NCBI GenBank assembly: GCA_002711415.1
Contig: PARI01000014.1
Location: forward strand, 1-51,844
Reading direction: 5' to 3'
DNA from: Phycisphaerae bacterium
GTDB taxonomy: Bacteria > Planctomycetota > Phycisphaerae > Phycisphaerales > SM1A02
Length of the DNA stretch: 51,844 nucleotides
Part shown: piece after piece, positions 24,930-34,563 of the stretch
How the letters are laid out: each line of letters opens with the position of its first letter
How positions within the stretch are numbered: the first letter of the stretch is position 1
The notes under the pieces: model-generated
Databases searched by the model: none
What the model saw: only the letters and a program-made list of their open reading frames with translations
What the model was told of the DNA's origin: nothing
Translations under genes and position numbers: made by a program

Positions 24930-26726
24930 ATGACCGATCGGTACACCGACATTCCCGGAGCCACGCGACTGCCCATGATGCTGGTTGCAGCAGCATGTGG
25001 TTTCGCACCCCTGCTTCATCCTGCTACGAGCCTGGGCCAGGCTTCATACGAGATCTCATTCGACGAGGCGACCAAGTCCTCGGGGCTTCAGGGGACGTTT
25101 CTGGTCGACTTTCCCGTCTACCCGAACCTGGACGAATTCCACATGGGCGGTTCATGCGTCGCAGACTTCGATGGTGACGGTGATCCGGACGTGTTCATCC
25201 TCGGTGGCGGCAAGTACCCGGACCAGCTCTACCAGAACGACGGGGCCGGTGGGTTCACTGACATCGCCACCTCGGCAGGTGTCGATCGTGTCCATGGCGG
25301 CGCCGGCTGTTCCACGGCCGACTATGACGGTGATGGTGACATCGACATGTTCGTCACGAGTTTCGGGAACCCTGGAAAAGGACCACAGTTCGGAGAGCAC
25401 ATGCTCTATCGCAACAACGGTGATGGAACATTCACCGATGTCGCCGGGGAGGCCGGGCTGGACGTGACGTCTTTCTTCCAGCCGAACGGATATGGATCGT
25501 GCTGGGGTGATTACGATCTCGACGGCGACCTGGACCTCTGTGTCGCTGGATGGGATCCGGCCGACATGTGCAACCGGCTTTTCAGTAACGAAGGTGATGG
25601 CACATTCGCCGATGTCACCATCGAGGCGACCGGATCCGGCCTCATGGAGATGTACGGATTCCAGCCGGCGTTCGCGGACATGGACGGTGACGGCTGGCCC
25701 GACCTGCTTGTGGCCGGCGACATCCAAACCAGCAGGTACCTCGCGAACAACGGTGACGGCACGTTCTTCAATGCGACTCCGTTCAACGGGACCGGGATCG
25801 ATGACAACGGCATGGGCCAGGCAATCCTCGATTTCGATGGCGATGGCCTGTTCGACTGGTACGTCTCCTCGATCCACCTGGAGTTCCCGTACATCCCGAC
25901 CGTGCCCGGAACAGGGAACATGCTCTACAGGAACCTCGGCAACCACATGTACGAGGAGGTGTCGGTGCCCACGGGAGTCAACGACGGCGGTTGGGGCTGG
26001 GGCGCCATCGGTGTCGACCTGGACCAGGACGGCCGCATCGATCTGGTGGAGGTCAACGGATGGCCGGCAGTGAGCTTCTGGCAGGATGAGCCTGCGAAGG
26101 TCTACCAGAACATGGGCTCGAAGGGATTCGTCGATGTCGGCGTCAGCTGCGGGATCGACTCGACCAGGTACGGTCGAGGACTGATCGCATTCGATGCCGA
26201 GGGTGATGGCGACATGGATCTGCTGATCAACAACTTCAATGATCAGTCCGAGTTCTTCCGGAACAACGCGCAAGACGAGGGTGGCCACTGGCTCCAGGTC
26301 CGACTGGACAGCTCGACCAACCCGATGATCGCACCGGGCGGGCTTGATGCGATCGTCAGCGTGACGGCTGCCGGCAAGACCCAGAAGAGGATCAACAACG
26401 GCCAGCCAAGCTACCTCTGCACGATGCAGGTCCCACTCCACTTCGGTCTCGGCTCGGCCAGGATCATCGACGAGATCAGGATCCTGTGGCCACGTGGGAT
26501 CGAGACGGTGCTGGTCGACGTACCAGTCGACCAGGTCCTGGATGTCCAGGCACCCGTTCCCGGTGACATCGATGCCGATGGAAGGATCGACGGCGCCGAT
26601 CTGGCCGTCCTGCTGGCGATGTGGGGCGAGGTCACGAGCTTCGACCAGTTGATCGCCGACCTCAACAGTGACGGCATCATCGACGGACTGGACCTGGCCA
26701 AGCTCCTGGCTGGCTGGTCTCGCTGA
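24930..26726 (+). CDS. Secreted VCBS/FG-GAP protein with UnbV (ASPIC) domain and dockerin-like pair
   Basis: 598 residues from the ATG at 24930 (GAGAAAG just upstream). The signal peptide is late ([21 protein letters not shown]). Residues about 65-460 contain repeated calcium-binding VCBS/FG-GAP motifs such as [49 protein letters not shown] and [11 protein letters not shown], forming a beta-propeller. An ASPIC/UnbV domain follows ([11 protein letters not shown], then INNGQPSYL and FGLGSA). Two dockerin loops close the protein ([24 protein letters not shown]), but it ends LLAGWSR without the W-G-x-C found in its relatives. Extracellular, ligand unknown. Confidence 0.9.
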   Translation: MTDRYTDIPGATRLPMMLVAAACGFAPLLHPATSLGQASYEISFDEATKSSGLQGTFLVDFPVYPNLDEFHMGGSCVADFDGDGDPDVFILGGGKYPDQLYQNDGAGGFTDIATSAGVDRVHGGAGCSTADYDGDGDIDMFVTSFGNPGKGPQFGEHMLYRNNGDGTFTDVAGEAGLDVTSFFQPNGYGSCWGDYDLDGDLDLCVAGWDPADMCNRLFSNEGDGTFADVTIEATGSGLMEMYGFQPAFADMDGDGWPDLLVAGDIQTSRYLANNGDGTFFNATPFNGTGIDDNGMGQAILDFDGDGLFDWYVSSIHLEFPYIPTVPGTGNMLYRNLGNHMYEEVSVPTGVNDGGWGWGAIGVDLDQDGRIDLVEVNGWPAVSFWQDEPAKVYQNMGSKGFVDVGVSCGIDSTRYGRGLIAFDAEGDGDMDLLINNFNDQSEFFRNNAQDEGGHWLQVRLDSSTNPMIAPGGLDAIVSVTAAGKTQKRINNGQPSYLCTMQVPLHFGLGSARIIDEIRILWPRGIETVLVDVPVDQVLDVQAPVPGDIDADGRIDGADLAVLLAMWGEVTSFDQLIADLNSDGIIDGLDLAKLLAGWSR

Positions 26727-26826
26727 ATCCGGCACCACGCAGACTGGAAATCCAACTCGTCCTCCGGTGGATCGACTACACTGCGTAGTCCAGGATTCAC
26801 ACCAACCGCTTCACGAGGACCCTGAA

Positions 26827-29079
26827 TTGGACCAGACCCCGACGATCATCTACACCCACACCGATGAGGCCCCCGCCCTGGCCACGTATTCCTTCCTGCC
26901 CGTGATCAAGTCGTTCGCAGGCACCGCTGGCATCGATGTCCAGACCAGGGACATCTCCCTGTCAGGCAGGATCATCGCCAACTTTCCAGACTGTCTCGAA
27001 CCCGACCAGCAGATCGGTGATGCGCTGGCCGAGCTGGGTGAGCTGGCCAAGACACCCGAGGCCAACATCATCAAGCTTCCGAACATCAGTGCCTCGATCC
27101 CCCAGTTGAAGGCGGCGATCGCGGAGCTCCAGACCAGGGGATACGGTCTTCCGGACTACCCGGAGGAACCGGCCAACGATGAGGAGAAGTCGATCAAGGC
27201 GAGGTACGACGCGGTCAAGGGAAGCGCCGTCAACCCGGTGCTTCGCGAGGGCAACTCCGATCGCCGCGCCCCCAGAGCGGTCAAGGAGTTCGCCAGAAAG
27301 AATCCACATCGCATGGGCGCCTGGAAGGCCGATTGCAGAACCCATGTGGCGCACATGGACGAGGGCGACTTCTTCGGCAACGAGCAGTCGACGACGATGG
27401 ATGGAAGCACCACGGTCCGCATCGAGCATGTGGGAATGGATGGAACGATCACGGTCCTCAAGGATGGCATACAACTTCAGGACGGAGAAGTGGTCGACGC
27501 CACGTTCATGAGCGCCGACTCGCTGGTCGAATTCCTCTCCCGGCAGGTCGATGATGCCAGGAAGAACGACCTCCTGTTCTCGTTGCATCTCAAGGCGACC
27601 ATGATGAAGGTCTCGGACCCGATCATCTTCGGCCATGCCGTGAAGGTCTACTTCAAATCGCTGTTCCAAGAGCATGGGGAACTGTTCGATTCACTCGGAG
27701 TCGATCCGAACAACGGATTCGGCGACGTCCTCGCTCGGATCTCCACGCTGCCCCAGGACCAGCGGTCCGCGATCGAATCGGACATCGAGTCGGCGCTTGC
27801 GGCCGGGCCTGGCCTGGCGATGGTGGATTCGGACCGAGGCATCACGAACCTCCATGTTCCAAGCGACATCATCATCGATGCATCGATGCCGGTCGTGATC
27901 CGGGACTCCGGATGCATGTGGAACTCCGAAGGCAAGCTGCAGGAGACCAAGGCGGTGATCCCCGACCGATGCTACGCCGGCGTCTACCAGGCGGTGATCG
28001 ACTACTGCCGGGAGAACGGCGCATTCGACCCGGCCACGATGGGCAGCATCCCCAACGTCGGTCTGATGGCGCAGAAGGCACAGGAGTATGGTTCACACGA
28101 CAAGACCTTCGAGGTCGTTTCCGATGGAACGATGCAGGTCGTCCGTGAGGATGGCGACATCGTCTTCCAGCATCAGGTTCGTGCGGGGGACCTCTGGAGA
28201 ATGTGCCAGGTCAAGGACGGTCCGATCAGGGACTGGGTCAAGCTGGCCGTGTCACGGGCCCGGGCAACCGGTGCGCCGGCGGTCTTCTGGCTGAATCCGG
28301 AGAGGGCACACGACACCCAGCTGATGAAGAAGGTGGAGACATACCTAGAGGATCATGACACCAACGGACTCGAGTTCCACGTCATGAGCCCGATCGACGC
28401 AACGAGATTCTCACTCGAGCGAATGAGCCGCGGAGAAGACACGATCTCGGTGACCGGGAACGTGCTGCGTGATTACCTCACGGATCTCTTCCCCATCCTC
28501 GAGGTCGGCACCAGCGCGAAGATGCTTTCGATCGTCCCCCTCATGCAGGGCGGTGGACTGTTCGAGACCGGTGCCGGAGGATCCGCTCCAAAGCATGTTC
28601 AGCAGTTCGAGCGGGAGAACCACCTTCGATGGGATTCGCTCGGCGAATTCCTTGCCCTGGCTGCATCACTTGAGATGCTGTCGGACCGGTACGGAAACGA
28701 GCAGGCGAGAATCATGTCCGAGGCGCTTGACGAGGCGACCTCGTTGTACCTCCTGAATAACAAGGCACCTTCCAGGAAGGTCCACGAACTGGACAACCGC
28801 GGAAGCCACTTCTACGTGGCAATGTACTGGGCGGATGCTCTTGCCGGACAGGATGCGGATGCCTCCCTGGCCGAGCACTTCAGGCCCGTGGCTGAATCAC
28901 TTCGCGAGAACGAGAACCTGATCCTGGAGGAACTCGACCAGGTCCAGGGCGGGGCGATCGATGTCGGGGGGTACTACATGCCCGAACCGGACATCGCATC
29001 CACCGCCATGCGACCAAGCCCGACCTTCAACAAGGTCATCGAGAGCCTGACCCAGGCCGCCATCGCATCAACGGGCTGA
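26827..29079 (+). CDS. icd: Isocitrate dehydrogenase (NADP), monomeric type
   Basis: 750 residues, close to the usual 740 of monomeric NADP-dependent isocitrate dehydrogenase. The start is TTG at 26827 with GAGGA 7 bases before it; no ATG fits. The N-terminus [20 protein letters not shown] is diagnostic of the family, as are RGNSDRRAP-like [20 protein letters not shown] and the later [20 protein letters not shown]. The enzyme oxidises isocitrate to 2-oxoglutarate with NADP+ in the cytoplasm (TCA cycle). A TACACT at about 26774-26779 is a possible -10. A hairpin terminator follows the stop. Confidence 0.97.
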   Translation: MDQTPTIIYTHTDEAPALATYSFLPVIKSFAGTAGIDVQTRDISLSGRIIANFPDCLEPDQQIGDALAELGELAKTPEANIIKLPNISASIPQLKAAIAELQTRGYGLPDYPEEPANDEEKSIKARYDAVKGSAVNPVLREGNSDRRAPRAVKEFARKNPHRMGAWKADCRTHVAHMDEGDFFGNEQSTTMDGSTTVRIEHVGMDGTITVLKDGIQLQDGEVVDATFMSADSLVEFLSRQVDDARKNDLLFSLHLKATMMKVSDPIIFGHAVKVYFKSLFQEHGELFDSLGVDPNNGFGDVLARISTLPQDQRSAIESDIESALAAGPGLAMVDSDRGITNLHVPSDIIIDASMPVVIRDSGCMWNSEGKLQETKAVIPDRCYAGVYQAVIDYCRENGAFDPATMGSIPNVGLMAQKAQEYGSHDKTFEVVSDGTMQVVREDGDIVFQHQVRAGDLWRMCQVKDGPIRDWVKLAVSRARATGAPAVFWLNPERAHDTQLMKKVETYLEDHDTNGLEFHVMSPIDATRFSLERMSRGEDTISVTGNVLRDYLTDLFPILEVGTSAKMLSIVPLMQGGGLFETGAGGSAPKHVQQFERENHLRWDSLGEFLALAASLEMLSDRYGNEQARIMSEALDEATSLYLLNNKAPSRKVHELDNRGSHFYVAMYWADALAGQDADASLAEHFRPVAESLRENENLILEELDQVQGGAIDVGGYYMPEPDIASTAMRPSPTFNKVIESLTQAAIASTG

Positions 29080-29119
29080 TACTCCGATGTTGAACATCTG
29101 ATCCCGGACACGTACGACA

Positions 29120-29157
29120 ACGAGGGCCTGTCGTCCGGCAGGTCCTCGTCAATTTTT
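29120..29157 (+). terminator. Rho-independent terminator of icd
   Basis: 11-bp stem (29120-29130 with 29139-29149, one G-T pair), 8-base loop, then AA and five T at 29153-29157. It is 40 bases after the icd stop codon and just before the convergent cytochrome-like gene. Confidence 0.85.
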
Positions 29158-29170
29158 CAGGCAGGGTTGA

Positions 29171-30967
29171 TCAACGCCTGGGCTTCAACTCGTTGATGAG
29201 CTTGTCCAGACCTGGTTCTCGATGAGCTGGCTGCAGCGGCAGAGTCGTCTCGCATTCACCCCATCGAGCCAGCAGCAGGGCAAGATCCTCTCCATCGACA
29301 TCTCCATCGATGTCCAGGTCAGCCCGAGGCCTCGAGCCATCGGGAACGAGACCCCACGCAAGGATGATTTCCGCGACATCCTTCTCGTCGATGAAGTTGT
29401 CGATGTTGATGTCGGCGTCACAGGAGTCATCTGCCGACAGGAGCATGAAGGTGAACACCTGGTACGAGGTCGATGTCGGGATACCGTCAGAATCCACGGG
29501 GGCGCCCTGTGGAACACCGATGGCATGGCAGTCCGTACAGTTGATGCCGAGCGTGGGGATCGTGTCGTCATTGCACCGGGGGAGAAAATCGAACTCGTTG
29601 TAGTACTGAGTGTAGGTCTCCATCGTCGTGTTGGACATGAAGCAGGTGTTCACGGTGTTCTCGGGATCCGGAAGGATGCAGCAGGTCCCGTCGGGATCCG
29701 GCTGCACCGTCCTGATGAGCTCGTAGTAACGCCATGGTGCAGGCAGGGCCGCCTGGTACTCGATATTGACCGCCTCGATGGAGGCCGGTATGTCCATCTC
29801 CTCGACCCGGGAGACGTTCACCACCTGGTCCAGGTAAGCGTTGCAGACGTTCAGCGGGTTCTCTGCCGAGATCTCGGCCGGAGGGCATGCCGGGCTGTCG
29901 AACGGTGTGCACTTGTCGCCATTGCAGGAGTAACCGGTCAGGTAGGGAGGCGGACAGTCGGCGGAATCCGGACCAGGATTGAACGATGGTACGCCGGTGG
30001 GATTGGTCGGATGCACCTTGACATTGTCGACGTGCTCGAAGGTCGCCCAGAACCAGGTCTTCCCTGTCGTGGGCGTCAGCTGCAGCACGTGCATGCCGAC
30101 CAGGCCGAGCGTCACCGGTCCGCATGGGGCCGTGGCGTCCGGATCGTTGCTGGCGTAGTAGACCTCGCGCATGAAGAATCGGCCACTGTCGACCTCGGAA
30201 TCCGTGAGCTGCTTGTAGGACACCTTGATCTCGATGGCCCCCTGCCGCGCATAGTCCGGCAGCTTGATCGGGGGAGAGAACTCGTCAGGCGAACCCGATT
30301 CGGGAAAGCCGACGAAGGCCGGTGGATCCTGCATGAAGGCCTTGTGCTGATTTCTCGCGTCGTAGTAACCGGTCTGCCGGAAGTACTCGAACTCGGACTG
30401 GTTCAGATAGATCTGGTAGATGACGAAGTTACCGTTCTGATCGATGAGCGGTCGATCGGAGAATGCCTCGTCGAACTCGCCGAGCAGGTCCGGATCGGAG
30501 TTCATGGACAACGTCCCGAGCAGCGGCAGGGTCGGCCCACCGGATGGTGGCGTGTACATCGGCTTGGAGTACGTGGGTTTTTCCCAGGTACCGGGCGAAG
30601 CGCCGTCCGGCAGAAGCAGCTGCGCCTTGAGCATCCAGGTCGCCCATGTCGGCAGACTGTCACCAGGTTCGCACAGCGACTTGTCCGGATCAGGCTGGCC
30701 GGGGCTTCCCCCGACGAGGTGGGGCCAGTTCATCGCGATGAATCCATCCCAGGCGAACCGCTCCCAGCGGTCGGGCTGATCGATTCCTGCCGCATCGACC
30801 GGGTAGATCCAGGGTGTTCCAGAAGGATCGCACGGGTCCAGAGGTGGTCCATCGCCGGATCCCGTCGCCGTGGATCCGATGGACAGACCGACGATCGAAC
30901 AGGTGGTGAGAAGAAGGACACATGCCTTCAGGGGTGACATGCCGACGAAACCGGTGAACTTGGACAT
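29171..30967 (-). CDS. Secreted protein with one heme c site and a dockerin-like pair
   Basis: 598 residues from the ATG at 30967 (GGGAG 7 bases upstream). Signal region about 10-32. The large middle contains WERFAWDGFIAMNWPHL near residue 68, a signature of a poorly described 'cytochrome c family' in proteobacteria and planctomycetes, and a single C-T-D-C-H heme-binding motif at 477-481. Two dockerin loops follow (DINIDNFIDEKD, degenerate, and DLDIDGDVDGED) with WGEC, and the protein then continues for about 25 unusual residues. With one heme it could carry electrons or bind a ligand, but no axial partner can be named. Extracytoplasmic. Confidence 0.75.
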   Translation of the reverse strand: MSKFTGFVGMSPLKACVLLLTTCSIVGLSIGSTATGSGDGPPLDPCDPSGTPWIYPVDAAGIDQPDRWERFAWDGFIAMNWPHLVGGSPGQPDPDKSLCEPGDSLPTWATWMLKAQLLLPDGASPGTWEKPTYSKPMYTPPSGGPTLPLLGTLSMNSDPDLLGEFDEAFSDRPLIDQNGNFVIYQIYLNQSEFEYFRQTGYYDARNQHKAFMQDPPAFVGFPESGSPDEFSPPIKLPDYARQGAIEIKVSYKQLTDSEVDSGRFFMREVYYASNDPDATAPCGPVTLGLVGMHVLQLTPTTGKTWFWATFEHVDNVKVHPTNPTGVPSFNPGPDSADCPPPYLTGYSCNGDKCTPFDSPACPPAEISAENPLNVCNAYLDQVVNVSRVEEMDIPASIEAVNIEYQAALPAPWRYYELIRTVQPDPDGTCCILPDPENTVNTCFMSNTTMETYTQYYNEFDFLPRCNDDTIPTLGINCTDCHAIGVPQGAPVDSDGIPTSTSYQVFTFMLLSADDSCDADINIDNFIDEKDVAEIILAWGLVPDGSRPRADLDIDGDVDGEDLALLLARWGECETTLPLQPAHREPGLDKLINELKPRR

Positions 30968-31048
30968 TGAACAACTCCCACGAATGCCAGGATCACCCAC
31001 GATAATCGCAGGCACATCTGAACGCGACAAAAAATGGGATCGTTCGTC

Positions 31049-31504
31049 CTATTCTGTCGGGGTGACGCCCTTGGCCAGCAGCAGGTTCGCATAGATGCGT
31101 GTATCGCCCGTCATGACCACGGCAAAGGAGGTGCTGGCGTGGTCATAGAACTCGAAACGACTGATCCTGCTGATCGACGGCTTGCCGGGAGCGGCCTTGT
31201 CAAGGGTCGCCTGGTACCCGGAGACGACCGTTTCATACGCCGAGGCGATCGAGCCGTCGGCAAGCTCCTCGTCGGAAGGCTGCATCATGCGGACAGGATC
31301 ATCAATCGCGTGATCGAGTTCGTAGAGGGGCAGGATCGCCTCGAGGAGGTCATCGATCATCAGGCCGTCCGCCCGTATGACATTCTCGTTGCAACTGTGC
31401 CCGGGGAAGTGGGCATCGGCAAGAACGATCTCATCGCCATGTCCCATGGATGCGAGTGTGGCGAGCAGTTCCGGACTGACCAGGGGTGATATGCCTTTGA
31501 GCAT
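31049..31504 (-). CDS. fucU: L-fucose mutarotase (FucU/RbsD family)
   Basis: 151 residues. The opening MLKGISPLVSPELLATLASM followed by GHGDEIVLADAHFPG matches FucU, with the catalytic His in G-H-G-D. The C-terminal RFEFYDHASTSFAVVMTGD is also typical. It interconverts alpha- and beta-L-fucose so that the sugar can enter isomerisation. An AAGG ribosome binding site is visible 8 bases upstream and a TAGAAT on the minus strand near 31540 may be its -10. It is divergent from a Gfo/Idh oxidoreductase and close to an alpha-L-fucosidase, which supports fucose rather than ribose as substrate. Confidence 0.9.
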   Translation of the reverse strand: MLKGISPLVSPELLATLASMGHGDEIVLADAHFPGHSCNENVIRADGLMIDDLLEAILPLYELDHAIDDPVRMMQPSDEELADGSIASAYETVVSGYQATLDKAAPGKPSISRISRFEFYDHASTSFAVVMTGDTRIYANLLLAKGVTPTE

Positions 31505-31579
31505 GGAAGCAACCTTTCGGTGGTTCGAGGTTCACGGCATTCTAGCGTGTGCAGGATCTCTTTCCCGACCGGGCTGGTG

Positions 31580-31585
31580 TAGCAT
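31580..31585 (+). promoter_or_regulatory. -10 box of the Gfo/Idh gene
   Basis: TAGCAT lies about 27 bases before the ATG at 31613, with a perfect AGGAGGTG ribosome binding site between them. No strong -35 is visible. Confidence 0.4.
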
Positions 31586-31612
31586 GTCCCGCTGAACAGG
31601 AGGTGCATCACG

Positions 31613-32647
31613 ATGCCCGGAACAACATGCAACTGGGGGATACTCGGAACAGCCAGGATCGCCACGAAAGTGGTCGAGGCGATGAAACTGGCTCCCGACG
31701 CACACCCGATGGCCATCGGGAGTCGATCGATCGGGACTGCAGAATCATTCGCCTCCGAACACGGGCTGGAGAGGGCCTACGGCTCGTACGATGAAGTGCT
31801 CCAGGATCCTGACATCGATGTCGTCTACATCCCGCTGCCCACGACCATGCACATGGAATGGACGATCAAGGCGGCGGAGGCAGGAAAGCATGTCCTGTGC
31901 GAGAAGCCGATGACACCGTGTGCAGCGGATCTGGAGCGGATGATCGCGGCATGCGATGATGCCAACGTCCAGTTGATGGACGGCGTGATGTTCATGCATC
32001 ACCCGAGAACCGGCGAGATCACGAACCACCTTCCCTCCATCGGCGGCAGACCGACGTACATGGTCTCCGTCTTCACGTTCCCGGGTTCAAGCGACTTCTT
32101 CGAATCCAACATCAGGATCAATCCCGATGCTGAACCGCTCGGGTGCATCGGGGATCTCGGCTGGTACAACACGAGGATGTCCCTGCTGGCGTTCGGACAC
32201 GAGATGCCACGAAGGGTCCGATCCAACTGGCATGCGACGTGCAATGGTGTACCGACGCATGCGACGTGCGAGCTGGAGTTCGACGGCAATGCCCCCTCAA
32301 CCTTCCAGTGCTCGTTCCTTCACACCCTCAGAAACTGGTGCGAGATCTGCGGCAGTGATGGCACGCTCTTCCTGGAGGACTTCGTCCTTGGACCACCGGA
32401 AGAGACCCGCTACTACACCAAGATCCAGGAACGAGATGCCCAAGGCAGCCCGAGGGAGGTGAAGACCGAGCATTCAGTCGACGGCTGTGTCCAGGAGGCC
32501 TTGATGGTCCAGCAGATGTGCTCGATCGCACTTGGTCGCGATCCAATCGACCCGTACTGGACCGACATCGCTCTGAAGACACAGAGGATCATGGATGCAT
32601 TGATGATCTCGGGTGCCGAGGATGGCCGACCGGTTGAAATCGAGTGA
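31613..32647 (+). CDS. Gfo/Idh/MocA-family NAD(P)-dependent oxidoreductase
   Basis: 344 residues, with the best ribosome binding site in the window (AGGAGGTG, 7 bases before the ATG). The Rossmann N-terminus reads CNWGILGTARIATKVVEAM, then the family's IDVVYIPLPTTMHMEWTIKA, and AGKHVLCEKPMT, where E-K-P holds the catalytic lysine. The C-terminal domain is alpha/beta with FHTLRNW-like SFLHTLRNWCEICG. Members oxidise or epimerise sugars, inositols or trans-dihydrodiols. The substrate is unknown; next to fucU and a fucosidase it could act on fucose or a related deoxysugar. Confidence 0.92.
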   Translation: MPGTTCNWGILGTARIATKVVEAMKLAPDAHPMAIGSRSIGTAESFASEHGLERAYGSYDEVLQDPDIDVVYIPLPTTMHMEWTIKAAEAGKHVLCEKPMTPCAADLERMIAACDDANVQLMDGVMFMHHPRTGEITNHLPSIGGRPTYMVSVFTFPGSSDFFESNIRINPDAEPLGCIGDLGWYNTRMSLLAFGHEMPRRVRSNWHATCNGVPTHATCELEFDGNAPSTFQCSFLHTLRNWCEICGSDGTLFLEDFVLGPPEETRYYTKIQERDAQGSPREVKTEHSVDGCVQEALMVQQMCSIALGRDPIDPYWTDIALKTQRIMDALMISGAEDGRPVEIE

Positions 32648-32662
32648 TCCGGCGAAGAACAA

Positions 32663-34483
32663 TCACCCGTTGATCGGTTCAATCCGGATCGATCGGATGT
32701 TCATGACCGCGTCGCCATGCTTGTACGAGCAGGTGATGACCAGATCTCCGGTGGTCTCGGAATCCAATTCGAACTCCCCGAGCGTCACCAGGCGGTACTG
32801 GTCCCATGATCCGGTCGACTCCGTGATCGCATGGCGGAGCGAACCGCCACCCGGAATCTTCACATCGATCTTGGAGCCCTCGGATCCGGGAGCAATCGCC
32901 TCCTCGATCATGATGTTGTAACGACCAGCTGGAATCGTGACCGTCCATGACGCGAGATCGTCGACGTTCGACCACCAGCCGAGATTCCGATGACCGTCAC
33001 GAGTCTCGACTCGCATGTCGACGCCCTTGATCCGGGCTGAATCCGGCGTGAGCATGATGAGACCATCTCGATCAGGCCGGATCGAACGATCGATTCGAGG
33101 CGCGCCTTCGATATCCAGTCGGATGACGGTCGCGTGCGCGGCGGGATGCTCAGGATCAAGATCGATCGTCCATGAGCCCGGGGCGCCGGAGACCTCCAGG
33201 TCGGAACCGCTGCCACCAAGCACCCGGGCCGACCTGATGGGGCTGAGCAATCCCGGGACGTGCAGCATGTCGTCGGCCGGCCATTCGTAGACATGCAGGT
33301 AGATGGCGTCATCCCTGCACGTGGCACGGCCCCAGGGTGTCGCCGCGAAGGGAGATGCATCCGTCCCGTAGATCGCCTCGCCGTTGACCTCCAGCCATCG
33401 GCCGATCGCAAGGAGTCGATCCTGCATGATCACCGGGATGCGACCATCAGCGGTCGGACCGATGTCCAGAAGCAGGCACCCCCCCTTGCTCACCAGGTCG
33501 ATCAACTCCCTGATGCATTCAGTCCGTGTGGAGTAGATGTCGTAGTCCTCGGCCCTGTTGAACGCGAAGGAGTGTCCGATCCCGCGACATTCCTCGAAGG
33601 GTCGATCGGGTCGCATGCCCTCGCCGGAGGAGTTGCCGAGGCTGCCGTACTCGGTGGTCGAGTAGTCGCCCACCTGTCCACGAAGTCCCCTGCCCCAACG
33701 ATCGTTGACGGCGAGTTCCTCGGAGTTGGATGCGTTGTTGTAGATCCATGCAAGCAGTTCAGGACTTCGCCACAGCGTGTCGGGATGATCCCATTCTCCA
33801 TCGGGCCAGAAGACCTCGGGCTCGTATCGCTGGATGAGTTCCTTGACCTGGGGAAACATGACCTCCTCGACGTATCGCGGCTTGTCGGCCTCGTAGAGCG
33901 GGTTGTGCCACTCCATGAAGGAGTAGTAGAGGCCGGGCCTGACACCTTCGGCCCGGCACGCCTCGAACAGCTCGGCGATCAGGTCCCGGCCGGGGCCCGT
34001 CTCCACGCTGTTCCAAGGATAGCCACGGACTTCACTGGCCACCTTGCTGGGCCAGAGACAGAACCCGTCATGGTGCTTGGACGTGATCACCATGTAGCGG
34101 GCACCGGACCGCCGGAACAGTTCCGCCCACTTCGCGGGATTCCACATCTCGGCCTTGAACATGGGAGCGAACTGGTGGTACTCGAAGTCGACACCGTAGT
34201 TCTCCTCGTGGAACCTTCGTTCCAGCCCACCATGCGCATTGGTGTCGCACCAGTACTGGTACCACTCGGAGTACGTACTCGTGTCGCAGAAGGCCGGGAC
34301 CGAGTAGACCCCCCAGTGGATGAAGATCCCGAACTTCGCGTCACGAAACCACTGGGGCGTCGTATGCTCGGACAGCGACTCCCAGTCGTCCTCGTATATC
34401 ACGGATTCCTGGGCCGTTGAAACATTGGCCTGAACCAGAGTGAGCGCGAATAAGATGCCGATCAGCAGTGTTCCATATCGCAT
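32663..34483 (-). CDS. Secreted alpha-L-fucosidase (GH29)
   Basis: 606 residues from the ATG at 34483; the ATG at 34513 lies inside the -10 box, so it is not used. Signal peptide about 1-24. GH29 signatures: QWFRDAKFGIFIHWGVYSVP (about 44-63), then MVITSKHHDGFCLWPS (131-146), FWPDGEWDHP with the probable nucleophile Asp228, and LLLDIGPTADG-type text later. The C-terminal 200 residues are beta-rich and end in a CBM-like sandwich (INIRSIRIEPING). It should remove terminal L-fucose from glycans such as fucoidan or mucin-type chains, outside the cell. Convergent with the Gfo/Idh gene (15 bases). Confidence 0.93.
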   Translation of the reverse strand: MRYGTLLIGILFALTLVQANVSTAQESVIYEDDWESLSEHTTPQWFRDAKFGIFIHWGVYSVPAFCDTSTYSEWYQYWCDTNAHGGLERRFHEENYGVDFEYHQFAPMFKAEMWNPAKWAELFRRSGARYMVITSKHHDGFCLWPSKVASEVRGYPWNSVETGPGRDLIAELFEACRAEGVRPGLYYSFMEWHNPLYEADKPRYVEEVMFPQVKELIQRYEPEVFWPDGEWDHPDTLWRSPELLAWIYNNASNSEELAVNDRWGRGLRGQVGDYSTTEYGSLGNSSGEGMRPDRPFEECRGIGHSFAFNRAEDYDIYSTRTECIRELIDLVSKGGCLLLDIGPTADGRIPVIMQDRLLAIGRWLEVNGEAIYGTDASPFAATPWGRATCRDDAIYLHVYEWPADDMLHVPGLLSPIRSARVLGGSGSDLEVSGAPGSWTIDLDPEHPAAHATVIRLDIEGAPRIDRSIRPDRDGLIMLTPDSARIKGVDMRVETRDGHRNLGWWSNVDDLASWTVTIPAGRYNIMIEEAIAPGSEGSKIDVKIPGGGSLRHAITESTGSWDQYRLVTLGEFELDSETTGDLVITCSYKHGDAVMNIRSIRIEPING

Positions 34484-34506
34484 GCCGGTACTGTACCAAT
34501 GCCCGT

Positions 34507-34534
34507 ATTTCATGATGCAATCCAGCGTTGTCAA
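34507..34534 (-). promoter_or_regulatory. Promoter of the fucosidase gene
   Basis: On the minus strand TTGACA (34529-34534), 16 bases, TGAAAT (34507-34512). Start of transcription is expected near 34500, about 17 bases before the ATG at 34483. Between them lies a dyad GGTAC-A-GTACC (34487-34497), a possible operator. The -35 overlaps that of the divergent promoter. Confidence 0.6.
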
Positions 34535-34556
34535 GCGTATCCACACTCGATAGCAT
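34528..34556 (+). promoter_or_regulatory. Divergent promoter sharing its -35 with the fucosidase promoter
   Basis: TTGTCA at 34528-34533, 17 bases, TAGCAT at 34551-34556. The -10 ends 7 bases before the ATG at 34564, so a leaderless mRNA is predicted. Confidence 0.5.
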
Positions 34557-34563
34557 GCGTTCC

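Noticed and set aside
25152-26738. 528-codon open frame antisense to the VCBS/UnbV gene
   Set aside because: It is a mirror of repeated GAT/GGT-rich calcium motifs; it has no ribosome binding site or family motif, and the plus strand encodes a clear multidomain protein.
29222-30937. 571-codon open frame antisense to the heme c/dockerin gene
   Set aside because: Arg/Val/Asp-biased shadow frame typical of GC-rich DNA; the minus strand has a signal peptide, heme site and dockerins.
33260-34420. 386-codon open frame antisense to the alpha-L-fucosidase
   Set aside because: No motif or ribosome binding site; the GH29 signatures are unambiguous on the other strand.
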